Of a stretch of 54,036 nucleotides of DNA, positions 1-8,663 are shown piece after piece. Source of the DNA: an uncultured Jannaschia sp. (GTDB lineage: Bacteria; Pseudomonadota; Alphaproteobacteria; Rhodobacterales; Rhodobacteraceae); NCBI RefSeq assembly GCF_947494025.1, contig NZ_CANLTQ010000019.1, positions 1 through 54,036 on the forward strand. Direction: 5' to 3'. A model generated the notes under the pieces. The model made no database searches. It was not told where the DNA came from and was given only the letters and a program-made list of their open reading frames with translations. A program made the position numbers and the translations under genes. Position 1 is the stretch's first letter. Every line of letters starts with the position of its first letter.

Positions 1-23
1 GGTCGGGGCAGGCTCGAACATGC

Positions 24-45
24 CGTCCAGCCATGCCGCTGGACG
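24..45. repeat. 8-bp stem hairpin near the left edge
   Basis: An inverted repeat CGTCCAGC / GCTGGACG encloses the 6-base loop CATGCC. No T-run follows on either strand, so it is not a convincing intrinsic terminator. No gene could be recognised in bases 1-128. Confidence 0.3.
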
Positions 46-66
46 CGCCATGTGAATCCCGGACAG

Positions 67-84
67 GCTTCGTGCAACTAGGCC
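67..84. repeat. IS5-type right-end remnant
   Basis: The first 12 bases, GCTTCGTGCAAC, are identical to 14125-14136, which lies just beyond the second IS5-type transposase remnant where a right terminal repeat is expected. This suggests that the end of an earlier IS5-type element lies just left of the IS5 copy at 130-1128. Confidence 0.4.
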
Positions 85-129
85 GTTGTTGACGGTTCCT
101 TGGAAACCCGAACGTCATCGAGCATTAAT

Positions 130-144
130 GAGACGTTGTTGCAT
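130..144. repeat. IS5-type left terminal sequence
   Basis: GAGACGTTGTTGCAT lies 52 bases before the decayed transposase start and resembles the termini of IS5-group (IS427-like) elements. A near copy with two differences occurs at 51918-51932. A clear matching right end after 1128 was not found; 1168-1185 is only weakly similar. Confidence 0.45.
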
Positions 145-195
145 AAAAATTTGAGCGGGATTCACTTGGTGGATCCTGACTGTTAAATCGGACGC

Positions 196-1128
196 ATGCC
201 CACGCCTTCTCTGATCCGCCACCGCACGGCGAACTGATCAGCCTACAATGCCGCGCCGTGCAAGCGGAGCCCGTTGTCGGTCTAGTTCGACCCCACCATG
301 GTTTTGCCCGTGGAGAAGCCCGGCAGGCGGGGACGGCCCGAGGCCTTCTCGGATGTCGCGATCCGGACCTGCCTGACGTTGAAAGTGCTCTTCGGCCGTC
401 CGCTTCGCCAGACGGTTGGACTGGCCGGGAGCCTGATCCGGATGGCGGGCCTTGAATGGCCGGTACCGGACTTTTCTAAGCTGAGCCGCCGCCAGACGCG
501 GATCGCGGTGCAGATCCCGTATCGCGCCCCCGGTCTGCCGCTGAACCTCCTGATCGATAGTACCGGCATCAAGTTCCGTGGTGACGACGAGTGGCTGGCC
601 CGCAAGCATGGCTCCTCGCGTGGAAAACAATGGAGGAAGGTACGTATCGCCATGGACGCAGGCACGGGCGACGTCCGGGCGGTCGAGTTCACCTCGAGCC
701 GCCAGGGTGACAGCCCCCTGTTACCGGAGTTGTTGGCACAGATCCCGCCGGGCGAGCCGATCGGCACCGTTACCGCAGATGGTGCCTACGACACCCGGAA
801 GTGCCATGACGCAATTATCGAACGAGGTGCAAACGGGATCATACCCATTCGCCGCAACGGGCGCGTATGGAGGGAAGATTATTCCGCTGCCATCGCACGA
901 AACGAGAGCCTGCGGGCAACCCGACATTTGGGCCGGGCGTTCTGGAAGAGGTGGACCGAATACCACGTTCGCAGCCGGATCGAAGCGCGCATGAACTGCT
1001 GGAAGCTCTTCGGCGAAAGGATCATGTCGCAAGAGCCCGGCCGCCACACAGCCGAAATCCAAATCCGCATCGCCATCATGAACTGCACCTTGGCCCTCGA
1101 AAGGACTGAGATCGAGCCTGTCACCTGA
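196..1128 (+). pseudogene. IS5-family (IS427-like) transposase, two nonsense codons
   Basis: From 298 the frame is open and reads as a DDE transposase of the IS5 group: the segments GRPEAFSD, LFGRPLRQT, PDFSKLSRRQTR, LLIDSTGIK, VTADGAYDTRKCHDAI and the R-R-x-E-type end (HVRSRIEARMNC) are all recognisable. The natural start is probably the in-frame ATG at 196, reading MPTPSLIRHRTAN. Between it and 298 lie two in-frame stops, TGA at 235 and TAG at 283, each exactly where the family has tryptophan (the second in the VWFDP motif). A restart at ATG 298 would give 276 aa lacking the conserved N-terminus. The C-terminal end (LALERTEIEPVT) also departs from the usual LGIPVTE ending. Probably inactive. 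Confidence 0.85.
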
Positions 1129-1170
1129 ACCGAGCGGGGAAGAGGGGCGGCACGCTTGACGCAGGGATAG

Positions 1171-1320
1171 CACAACACCGTCAAGCTGAAGGCTCGCCTC
1201 CGCCGCATCGGCGCACGTGCTTACGATCCCCTTCTCCAAGCCCTGAGCGACATCTGCGGCCTGTTCGATCCCGGGGAGTGCCGGAACTTCTTCAGTGCCG
1301 CAGGATACGTGCCTGATTAA
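1171..1320 (+). pseudogene. IS630-family transposase, C-terminal remnant
   Basis: After an in-frame TAG at 1168 the frame encodes about 49 residues ending in the signature DICGLFDPGECRNFFSAAGY and a TAA at 1318. This matches the extreme C-terminus of IS630-family transposases (family knowledge). All upstream catalytic sequence is missing; the fragment abuts the IS5-type remnant, so one insertion or deletion probably removed the rest. Confidence 0.65.
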
Positions 1321-1374
1321 ACGCAAACCGCTTTAACCGGAACGATCGGTGCTGCCACGGTCGCCGGAAGGGCT

Positions 1375-2436
1375 TCAGCGCAGGCGTCGTTCGGTCGTTG
1401 CGTCGAAATACAGCGCGTTTGCAGGGTCGAAGCGCAACGCGACCTGCGTCCCCTCCGGAATCTCTCCATCGCTCCGGGTCTCGACCACGATCCGCGCGTC
1501 TTTGCCGTCGACCAGGTAGTCGTAGGCGACACCGCCGAGACGCTCGCGGATGTCGAGCCGGAGCGCCGATGCGCCTTCGTACACGCTCAGGTGCTGCGGA
1601 CGGAGCCCTACGATGACGGGGGCCCCCTCACCCGGCAAGGTCACGTCGGTCTCGATCGGCACATCACTCAGGAGCGAAGCCACGACCTTGCCGTCTTTGA
1701 CGGTCCCCTCGATGAAGTTCATCGAGGGCGAGCCGATGAATCCCGCGACGAATTTATTGTCGGGATCGGAGTAGAGGTGCATCGGCGTGCCCACCTGCTC
1801 GATATGGCCGGCGCGCAGCACCACGATCTTGTCGGCCAGAGTCATCGCCTCCACCTGATCGTGAGTGACGTAGATCATGGTCGCGCCGATCTCCTTGTGA
1901 AGGCGCGCGATCTCGATCCGCATGTCGACCCGAAGCTCGGCATCGAGGTTGGAAAGCGGCTCGTCGAACAGGAACACCTCGGGCCCGCGCACGATGGCGC
2001 GACCGATCGCGACGCGCTGGCGCTGGCCGCCGGACAGTGCTTTCGGCTTGCGCTTTAGATAGTCGCCGAGCTTGAGGATGCGGGCGGCCTCGGAGACCTT
2101 GCCGCGGATCTCCTCCTTCGGGTGCCCGTTCATCCTCAGGCCGAACCCCATGTTCTCCTCGACCGTCATGTGCGGGTAGAGCGCGTAAGTCTGGAAAACC
2201 ATCGCCACGCCGCGGTCGGCGGCATCGATACGGGTGACGTCGCGCCCGCCGATGTGGATCGTGCCGTTGCTTGTCTCCTCGAGTCCGGCGATCATCCGCA
2301 GAAGCGTGGACTTGCCGCAGCCCGAGGGTCCTACGAAGACGCAGAACTCGCCGTCGTCGATCCGAAGATCGAGATCATGGATGACCTGCACTTCGCCGTA
2401 TCTCTTGACTGCCTTTTCAAGCGTGACGCCGCTCAT
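1375..2436 (-). CDS. ugpC: sugar ABC transporter ATP-binding protein (UgpC/MalK type)
   Basis: Cytoplasmic ATPase of a carbohydrate importer, 353 aa, the usual length for the MalK/UgpC family. Walker A GPSGCGKST is at residues 36-44, the signature LSGGQRQR near 135, Walker B VFLFDEPLSNLD follows, and a switch histidine sits in VTHDQ. A TOBE-type regulatory domain fills the last 110 residues. The start at 2436 is chosen because GGGAGGAAG lies just upstream; the longer open frame to 2619 runs into the upstream gene. It is 31 bases downstream of the IclR regulator on the same strand and divergent from the binding-protein and permease genes it presumably energises. Such ATPases can serve several importers, so substrate is inferred from neighbours. 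Confidence 0.92.
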   Translation of the reverse strand: MSGVTLEKAVKRYGEVQVIHDLDLRIDDGEFCVFVGPSGCGKSTLLRMIAGLEETSNGTIHIGGRDVTRIDAADRGVAMVFQTYALYPHMTVEENMGFGLRMNGHPKEEIRGKVSEAARILKLGDYLKRKPKALSGGQRQRVAIGRAIVRGPEVFLFDEPLSNLDAELRVDMRIEIARLHKEIGATMIYVTHDQVEAMTLADKIVVLRAGHIEQVGTPMHLYSDPDNKFVAGFIGSPSMNFIEGTVKDGKVVASLLSDVPIETDVTLPGEGAPVIVGLRPQHLSVYEGASALRLDIRERLGGVAYDYLVDGKDARIVVETRSDGEIPEGTQVALRFDPANALYFDATTERRLR

Positions 2437-2467
2437 GGTATCTTCCTCCCTGGATTCCGTATGTACG

Positions 2468-3256
2468 TCAGCCCGGGAACTGCCAGTCCGCGGCGGCTCC
2501 GGCGATCTCGGTCGCGGTTTCGACCAATGCCGACCGCAGCGCGGCGAGGTCGTCGAGCGTTTTTCGGGCCGTAGCGCTGGTGACGGACAGCGCGCCGAGG
2601 ACGCGCCCGGCAGGCGCAAGGATCGGCGCCGCGATGCAGACGATACCCGGTTCGTGCTCCTCGCGGTCGTAGGCCACCCCCTCGGCCCGGACCTGCGCCA
2701 GTTCCACCTCCAGCGCCGCGGGTGTCGTGATCGTGGTCGCGGTATGGGCGTGGAAGGCCTGCAGCTTCAGCGCGGCCGCACGCTCGTCGTCGGGCAGATG
2801 GGCCAGCATCGCCTTGCCGAGGCCGGTGCAATAGGCCGGGCCGACCTTGCCCGCTTCCGAGAACATCTCGATCGGATGACGGGCGTTCCGCTTGTCCATG
2901 TAGAGAACCTGACCGCGTGCCAGCTGCGCGAGATGGATCGTTTCGCCGGACCGCGCCGAGAGCGCGTCGAGATAGGGCCGCGCGATCGGCGCCAGTGAGG
3001 TCTGCCGCCAGGCCGCATGCGCCAGGCGCACGAGACGCAGTCCGGGCGCATAGGTGCCCGCCGTCGCCTCGAAGGTCAGCATGCCCTGGTTCGTCAGCGT
3101 CTGGAGCAGCCGGTAGAGTGTTGCTCTGGGCCAAGGCGATCGGGCCAGCAGTTCGCCGAACCGTACGGGTCGGCCGTGCCCCGCCACCATGTCGAGCACC
3201 TCGAGCGCCTTGCCGACGGTACCGTCGCCGCCTGTCTGGGGTGCCTGCTGGTTCAT
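2468..3256 (-). CDS. IclR-family transcriptional regulator
   Basis: 262 aa, typical IclR length. The N-terminal winged helix (residues 12-75) includes VGKALEVLDMV and RATLYRLLQTL; the C-terminal effector domain contains the family patterns AYCTGLGKAMLAHLP and EPGIVCIAAPILAPAGRVLGALSV. It probably binds a sugar or sugar acid and controls the divergent galactoside operon and its own operon with the ABC ATPase. A near-perfect palindrome at 3333-3351, inside the divergent promoter region, is a good candidate operator. Starts at ATG 3256. Confidence 0.9.
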   Translation of the reverse strand: MNQQAPQTGGDGTVGKALEVLDMVAGHGRPVRFGELLARSPWPRATLYRLLQTLTNQGMLTFEATAGTYAPGLRLVRLAHAAWRQTSLAPIARPYLDALSARSGETIHLAQLARGQVLYMDKRNARHPIEMFSEAGKVGPAYCTGLGKAMLAHLPDDERAAALKLQAFHAHTATTITTPAALEVELAQVRAEGVAYDREEHEPGIVCIAAPILAPAGRVLGALSVTSATARKTLDDLAALRSALVETATEIAGAAADWQFPG

Positions 3257-3285
3257 GTGCGGCTGCAGCCTCCGATGGTCGGGTG

Positions 3286-3315
3286 TTGACAGCCATAGAC
3301 TGCGTCCCGCATAGT
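3286..3315 (+). promoter_or_regulatory. candidate sigma-70 promoter of the galactoside operon
   Basis: TTGACA at 3286-3291 and CATAGT at 3310-3315 are separated by 18 bases. Transcription would start near 3322 and run into the IclR-type palindrome at 3333, a layout that suits repression. Confidence 0.5.
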
Positions 3316-3332
3316 TTCAATAGTTGGACAGA

Positions 3333-3351
3333 TGTTTCACATAATGGAACA
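3333..3351. promoter_or_regulatory. candidate IclR operator palindrome
   Basis: TGTTTCACATAATGGAACA is a 7-5-7 inverted repeat with one mismatch. It lies 29 bases before the binding-protein ATG and 77 bases before the iclR start, so one site could control both directions. Palindromes with TTTCA or TGGAAC half-sites are typical for IclR-family regulators. Confidence 0.55.
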
Positions 3352-3379
3352 CCCGATGTCGAATTATAGGGAGGACTTC

Positions 3380-4639
3380 ATGCTCAGACTTTCATGCTCG
3401 GCAATGGCGGCGCTGGCGATGACGGCATCGCTGGCGCCGCCTGCGGATGCACAGGATCTGTCCGGCACGCTCACCATCTTCTCGGACATGTCGAATCCGG
3501 CGCCGCGCGCGGTGATGGAGGGCATGGCGGAGCGGTTCGACGCGATGCACCCCGACCTCGAGGTCGAACTCACGATCATCGACCGCGAGGCGTACAAGAC
3601 GCAGATCCGCAACTTTCTTTCCGCGAACCCGCCCGACGTGGCGAACTGGTACGCGGCAAATCGGATGGCGCCGTATGTCGGCGCCGGTCTGTTCGAGGAC
3701 GTCTCCGATCTCTGGGCAGAGCCCGAGATCTCCGAGAACCTTGCCTCCACCAAAAGCGCTCTGACGCTCGACGGCAAGCAGTGGGGCGTGCCCTACACCT
3801 ACTATCAGTGGGGCGTGTACTACCGCGAAGACATCTACGAGGAACTGGGTCTTGACGAGCCGCAGGACTGGGCGGCGTTCAAGTCCAACTGCCAGGCGAT
3901 CCTCGATTCGGGCCGCAAGTGCTTCACCATCGGAACCAAGTTCCTTTGGACCGCAGGCGGCTGGTTCGACTACATCAACTTGCGGACCCATGGCTACGAC
4001 TTCCACATGCAGCTGACTCAAGGCGAGGTGGAGTGGACCGACGACCGCGTCCGCGAGACCTTCGCCAACTGGCGCGAGCTCATCGACATGGGAGCCTACG
4101 TCGACAACCATCAGTCCTACAGCTGGCAGGAAGCGCTGCCGTTCATGGTCAACGGCGAGGCCGCGGCCTACCTGATGGGCAACTTCGCGGCGGCCCCGAT
4201 GCGCGAGGCCGGGCTCGGGGACGACCAGCTCGACTTCTATCAGTTCCCCGCGATCAACCCCGACGTGGAACTGGCCGAGGACGCGCCGACCGACACGTTC
4301 CACATTCCGGCGGGCGCCGACAACAAGGAGGCCGCGCGCGAATTCCTGCGCTTCGTGGTTTCCGCCGAGAACCAGACCGAGATCAACTCCGGCGACGCGT
4401 TGGGTCAGTTGCCGGTGAACGCTCAGAGCTCGGTCGACGACGACGAGATGCTGAAGCAGGGCTTCGAAATGCTGTCGTCGAACAGCCCCGGCGGCATCGC
4501 GCAGTTCTTCGATCGCGACGCGCCGGCCGAAATGGCCGCGATCGCGATGGAAGGGTTTCAGGAATTCATGGTGTTCCCGGACAACCTCGACGACATCCTC
4601 GGTCGTCTGGAGCAGGCCCGCCAGCGCATCTATCAGTAA
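3380..4639 (+). CDS. sugar ABC transporter substrate-binding protein
   Basis: Periplasmic solute-binding protein of the family 1 (MalE/UgpB-like) type, 419 aa. Residues 1-22 form a Sec signal peptide, with a hydrophobic core MAALAMTASLA and a likely cleavage after PADA. The mature protein shows family segments such as FDAMHPDLEVELT, GKQWGVPYTYYQWGVYY and FMVNGEAAAYLMGNFA. The start at 3380 is chosen over an in-frame ATG at 3332 because GGGAGGAC lies 5-12 bases upstream and the signal peptide begins there. It is first in the operon with two permeases, alpha-galactosidase and beta-galactosidase, so galactosides are the likely cargo (inference). Confidence 0.9.
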   Translation: MLRLSCSAMAALAMTASLAPPADAQDLSGTLTIFSDMSNPAPRAVMEGMAERFDAMHPDLEVELTIIDREAYKTQIRNFLSANPPDVANWYAANRMAPYVGAGLFEDVSDLWAEPEISENLASTKSALTLDGKQWGVPYTYYQWGVYYREDIYEELGLDEPQDWAAFKSNCQAILDSGRKCFTIGTKFLWTAGGWFDYINLRTHGYDFHMQLTQGEVEWTDDRVRETFANWRELIDMGAYVDNHQSYSWQEALPFMVNGEAAAYLMGNFAAAPMREAGLGDDQLDFYQFPAINPDVELAEDAPTDTFHIPAGADNKEAAREFLRFVVSAENQTEINSGDALGQLPVNAQSSVDDDEMLKQGFEMLSSNSPGGIAQFFDRDAPAEMAAIAMEGFQEFMVFPDNLDDILGRLEQARQRIYQ

Positions 4640-4750
4640 TCCTTGCATGCGTCCCTGCGGTCAGATGCCTGCGGGGGCGCCGGCGACCTTTCCCGCGTCG
4701 CGGCTCCGTCCGGACGCTCCATGCACGCTTCCAAGGGAGGAGAGCGCGCC

Positions 4751-5677
4751 ATGACCACCGCCACCTTGCCGGACACCCACGCCGATCGCGGACCGGGTTG
4801 GTTCCGACGCAACCGAAGGACTCTCGCGCCTTGGCTCTTTCTGGCCCCGGGGGTGGTGTTCTTCCTGTTCTATGTCGTCTTTCCGGTCTTCCAGAGCTTC
4901 CAGATCTCCTTCTACCGCTGGGACGGGCTGAGCGATCCACAATATGTGGGTCTCGCCAATTATCGGGAACTCGCGACCGACCGCGCCTTCGAGGTCTCGG
5001 TCTGGAACAACTTCAAGTGGCTGCTGCTCTACCTGCTGGCCATTCCCGGCGGGCTTTTCATCGCGCTCTTCCTGAACCAGACGGTGACGGGAATCCGCGT
5101 CTACAAGTCTTTATTCTTCTTCCCCTTCGTGATCAGCCAGGTCGTCGTCGGACTTGTCTTCACATGGTTCTACGATCCGACTTTCGGTCTGCTGAACACG
5201 ATGCTGCAAGGCATCGGCTTCGGCCCGGTCAACGTACTCGGCGATCCGACGCTCGCGACCTACGGCATCATCGCCGCCGGTCTCTGGCCGCAAGTCGCCT
5301 ACTGCATGATCCTTTTCCTGACCGGCCTCAACGCGGTCGATCCCGAACAGGTCGAGGCGGCGAGGCTCGACGGCGCCAGGGGGGTCCGGATGCTGTGGTA
5401 CATCATCCTGCCGCAGCTGCGGCCGGCGACCTTCATCGCCTTCGTGGTGACGATCATCGGGGCGCTGCGCTCGTTCGATCTGATCTCGATCATGACCAAT
5501 GGCGGGCCGTTCGGCTCGACCCGGGTGCTGTCCTTCTACATGTTCGAGAAGGCGCTGTCGGAATACGGCTTCCGCATGGGCTACGGCGCCGCGATCGCCG
5601 TCGTGCTCTTCCTCATCATGCTTTGCTTCATCGCCTATTTCCTGTGGTCGATGTGGCGCCAGGAACAGGGGCGCTGA
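4751..5677 (+). CDS. sugar ABC transporter permease (MalF/UgpA type)
   Basis: Inner-membrane permease of 308 aa with about six hydrophobic segments; the first (APWLFLAPGVVFFLFYVVF) starts near residue 27. The cytoplasmic loop that contacts the ATPase is present as EQVEAARLDGARGVRMLWYIILP, the EAA motif of importer permeases. ATG 4751 follows the ribosome site GGGAGGAG by 8 bases; an open frame extends upstream without a plausible start. It lies 111 bases downstream of the binding-protein gene and one base before the second permease gene. Confidence 0.9.
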   Translation: MTTATLPDTHADRGPGWFRRNRRTLAPWLFLAPGVVFFLFYVVFPVFQSFQISFYRWDGLSDPQYVGLANYRELATDRAFEVSVWNNFKWLLLYLLAIPGGLFIALFLNQTVTGIRVYKSLFFFPFVISQVVVGLVFTWFYDPTFGLLNTMLQGIGFGPVNVLGDPTLATYGIIAAGLWPQVAYCMILFLTGLNAVDPEQVEAARLDGARGVRMLWYIILPQLRPATFIAFVVTIIGALRSFDLISIMTNGGPFGSTRVLSFYMFEKALSEYGFRMGYGAAIAVVLFLIMLCFIAYFLWSMWRQEQGR

Positions 5678-5678
5678 G

Positions 5679-6527
5679 ATGTTTCCCAGACCGATCCAGC
5701 AGGCGTCGCGGGGCGCCCAGATCAGCTACCAGTCACTGATCCCGGTAGCGCTCATCCTGTGGCTCGCGCCCCTGATCGCGGTGGCGATCTTCTCGATCAA
5801 GCCGGACACCGACTTCACCACCGGCAACTATTGGAGCTGGCCCTCGCGGTTCGAGGGAGCGGCGAACTACGGCAAGGTCTTCTTCGAATCCGACATGCCG
5901 CGGTACCTGATGAACTCGGTGCTGATCACCGTGCCCACGGTGATCGGTGCGGTGGCGCTGTCGTGCATGACCGGCTTCGCGCTTGGCGTCTACAAGTTCC
6001 GCGGCAACCTGTGGCTGTTCTTCATGTTCGTCGCGGGCAACTTCGTGCCGTTCCAGATCCTCATGGTGCCGGTGCGGGACCTGACGCTCGATCTGGGGCT
6101 CTACAACACCAAGACCGGGCTCGTGCTGTTCCACATCGCGTTCCAGACCGGGTTCTGCACGCTCTTCATGCGCAACTTCATCCGGGCGCTGCCGTTCGAG
6201 CTGATCGAGGCCGCCCGGGTCGAGGGCGTGGCCGAGTGGCGGATCTTCTGGTTCGTCGTTCTGCCGCTCATGAAACCCGCCATCGCTGCGCTGTCGGTGC
6301 TGATCTTCACCTTCATCTGGAACGACTATTTCTGGGCCGTCGTGCTGACCCAGGGCGCCGAGAGCCAGCCGGTCACCGCCGGCATCACCTCCTTCAACGC
6401 GCAGTATCGCGCCGCCTATCACCTGATGAGCGCGGGTTCGATCGTGGCAGCGCTGCCGCCCGTGGCCATGTTCTTCATGATGCAGCGCCATTTCATCGCG
6501 GGTCTGACCCTCGGCGCGGTGAAATGA
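5679..6527 (+). CDS. sugar ABC transporter permease (MalG/UgpE type)
   Basis: Second inner-membrane permease, 282 aa, with hydrophobic helices beginning near residue 18 and an EAA loop reading ELIEAARVEGVAEWRIFWFVVLP. Final segments include PAIAALSVLIFTFIWNDYFW, characteristic of the MalG subfamily. The ATG follows the upstream permease stop by one base and its own stop overlaps the GH36 start (ATGA), so translation of transporter and hydrolase is probably coupled. Confidence 0.9.
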   Translation: MFPRPIQQASRGAQISYQSLIPVALILWLAPLIAVAIFSIKPDTDFTTGNYWSWPSRFEGAANYGKVFFESDMPRYLMNSVLITVPTVIGAVALSCMTGFALGVYKFRGNLWLFFMFVAGNFVPFQILMVPVRDLTLDLGLYNTKTGLVLFHIAFQTGFCTLFMRNFIRALPFELIEAARVEGVAEWRIFWFVVLPLMKPAIAALSVLIFTFIWNDYFWAVVLTQGAESQPVTAGITSFNAQYRAAYHLMSAGSIVAALPPVAMFFMMQRHFIAGLTLGAVK

Positions 6528-8608
6528 TCCGCACGTGGACGCTCGAGGACGAAACCCAAAGCCTCGTCCTCGCCTCCCGGGACGATCGACTGCCGCAGGT
6601 CGTCTATTGGGGCCCGCGTCTGCCCTCGGACGAGGCGCGGACGCTGGCCGAGGCGGCCGCCCGCGACGTCACGGGCGGGATGCTCGACCGCAATCCCGAC
6701 CTGTCGATCTGTCCCGAGGCGTCGCAGACCTTCGCGGGCCAGCCCGGCCTCCTCGTCCGCGCGGCCGACGGTACACCGCTTGTACCGCGCTTCCGTTACG
6801 TCGAGGTGCGCACGGCGCCGGGCGCGGTCGATCTGGTCTGGCGGGACGATGATTTTGGTCTGACCTATCATGCGAGACTGGCGCTCGATCCGCAGACCGG
6901 GATGATCGCCGCGCGCGCGGCGATCGAAGCCGACGAGGCCGTCCTTCTCGACTGGCTCGCCGCGCCGGTCTTTCCCGCCGCCGATGCCTGCCTCGAGATG
7001 ATCGACGTCTCGGGCCGGTGGTGCGGCGAGTTCGCGCTCAACCGCGTGCCGTGGGTGCCCGGCATCCGCCTGCGCGAGAACCGCACGGGACGCACCGGAC
7101 ATGAGCATTTGCCGCTGCTCTACCTTCCGGAGGCGGGCGCCACCAATACCGGGGGCTGCGTCACCGCCTTCCATTACGGCTGGTCCGGTGGGCACCGGAT
7201 GGTTGCCGAGGAACTGCCCGACGGCCGCCGCCAGATTCAGTTCGGCCACGCGGGCCGGACCGAGACCGCGCCGGGCAGGCGGTTCGAGACGGCGACGCTC
7301 TACGCCTGTCGCTCCGACCGTGGCCTGAACGGCTGCGCCGTATCCTTCCAGCGCCACCTGCGAGACCGCATCTTGACGTGGCCCAAGCCCGATGCGCCGC
7401 GCCCGGTGCATTACAATTGCTGGGAGGCGGTCTATTTCGACCATGCGCTGCCCGAGCTGACCAAGATCGCCAGCCGTGCCGCCGCACTCGGCGCCGAGCG
7501 CTTCGTGCTCGATGACGGCTGGTTCGGCCGGCGCGACGACGACGCCGCGGCCCTGGCCGACTGGACCGTCGATCCGCGCAAGTATCCGGACGGCCTCGGC
7601 CCTCTGATCGATCACGTGCATGAAGAGGGCATGTCGTTCGGGCTCTGGTTCGAGCCCGAGATGATCAGCCCCGACAGCGATGCCTACCGCGCGCATCCCG
7701 ACTGGGCGCTAGGCCATGCCGACCAGACGCTGGGGCGCCGGCAAATGGCGCTCGACATGAGCCGCAAGGATGTGCGCGACCATCTGTACGAGCGGATCGC
7801 GGAAATTCTGTCGGCCTACGAGGTCGACTACATCAAGTGGGACCACAATCGCGTCCTGCCTCTGCCCGACGGCGCGCAGACGCGCGGCACCTACGCGCTG
7901 CTCGACCGGCTGCGCGCCGCCTTTCCCGCCGTCGAGATCGAGAGCTGTGCCAGCGGCGGCGGCCGGATCGATTTCGGGATCCTGGAGCGGACCCAACGTG
8001 TCTGGCTCTCGGATTCCAACGATGCGCTCGAACGGATGCGCATCCAGCATGACGCGGCGCTGCTCCTGCCGCTCGCGGTCACCGGCAGCCATGTCGGCCC
8101 GCGCCGGTGCCACACCTCGGGTCGGATGCTCGATATCCGCGTACGCGCCTGGGTCGCCGCGCAACGCCACATGGGATTCGAGATGGACCCGCGCGAACTG
8201 ACCGAGGACGAGGCGGAGGTGCTGACCGAAGTCACCGCCTGGTGGAAACGCAATCGCGACTGGATGCGGCAGGCCGACATTCTGCGGCTCGACAGCGCCG
8301 ATCCCGCGATAATCGCCGAAGAGCAACTGGCCGCCGATGGCGGACGCTTCGTGGTCTTCGCGGGCAAGGCGCGCAGCTCCGACCAGATCGTGCCGCGTCC
8401 GCTGCGGCTGACCGGTCTCGACCCGGCGGCGCGCTACCGCGTCACACTGCTGAACCGCGAGGAAGCGCCGGCGGGCCTGTCGCGCGGGGCGACCGCTCTC
8501 TCTGTCGGACCGGTCACGATGTCGGGTCAGGCGCTGATGCATCACGGCCTCGTCCTGCCGTGGAGCTTTCCCGAAACAATGTGGGTGCTCGAGGGCGCGC
8601 GGCTGTGA
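6524..8608 (+). CDS. alpha-galactosidase, glycoside hydrolase family 36
   Basis: Cytoplasmic retaining alpha-galactosidase, 694 aa, close to the usual 700-730 of bacterial GH36. It would release galactose from melibiose, raffinose or galactosyl-glycerol taken up by the adjoining importer. Seen directly: an N-terminal beta-sandwich region, then the TIM barrel with FVLDDGWFGRRDDD, FGLWFEPEMISPDSD, the nucleophile motif YIKWDHNR (Asp440), ESCASGGGRIDFG and SDSNDALER, whose first Asp (497) is the likely acid/base. The ATG overlaps the upstream permease stop by four bases. No signal peptide is visible. The specific substrate cannot be read from sequence. Confidence 0.93.
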   Translation: MIRTWTLEDETQSLVLASRDDRLPQVVYWGPRLPSDEARTLAEAAARDVTGGMLDRNPDLSICPEASQTFAGQPGLLVRAADGTPLVPRFRYVEVRTAPGAVDLVWRDDDFGLTYHARLALDPQTGMIAARAAIEADEAVLLDWLAAPVFPAADACLEMIDVSGRWCGEFALNRVPWVPGIRLRENRTGRTGHEHLPLLYLPEAGATNTGGCVTAFHYGWSGGHRMVAEELPDGRRQIQFGHAGRTETAPGRRFETATLYACRSDRGLNGCAVSFQRHLRDRILTWPKPDAPRPVHYNCWEAVYFDHALPELTKIASRAAALGAERFVLDDGWFGRRDDDAAALADWTVDPRKYPDGLGPLIDHVHEEGMSFGLWFEPEMISPDSDAYRAHPDWALGHADQTLGRRQMALDMSRKDVRDHLYERIAEILSAYEVDYIKWDHNRVLPLPDGAQTRGTYALLDRLRAAFPAVEIESCASGGGRIDFGILERTQRVWLSDSNDALERMRIQHDAALLLPLAVTGSHVGPRRCHTSGRMLDIRVRAWVAAQRHMGFEMDPRELTEDEAEVLTEVTAWWKRNRDWMRQADILRLDSADPAIIAEEQLAADGGRFVVFAGKARSSDQIVPRPLRLTGLDPAARYRVTLLNREEAPAGLSRGATALSVGPVTMSGQALMHHGLVLPWSFPETMWVLEGARL

Positions 8609-8663
8609 TGTCGCGTCAGCCCCCATCCATGCAGGACCACCCCGCGGGACGGAAGCGAGCCGC

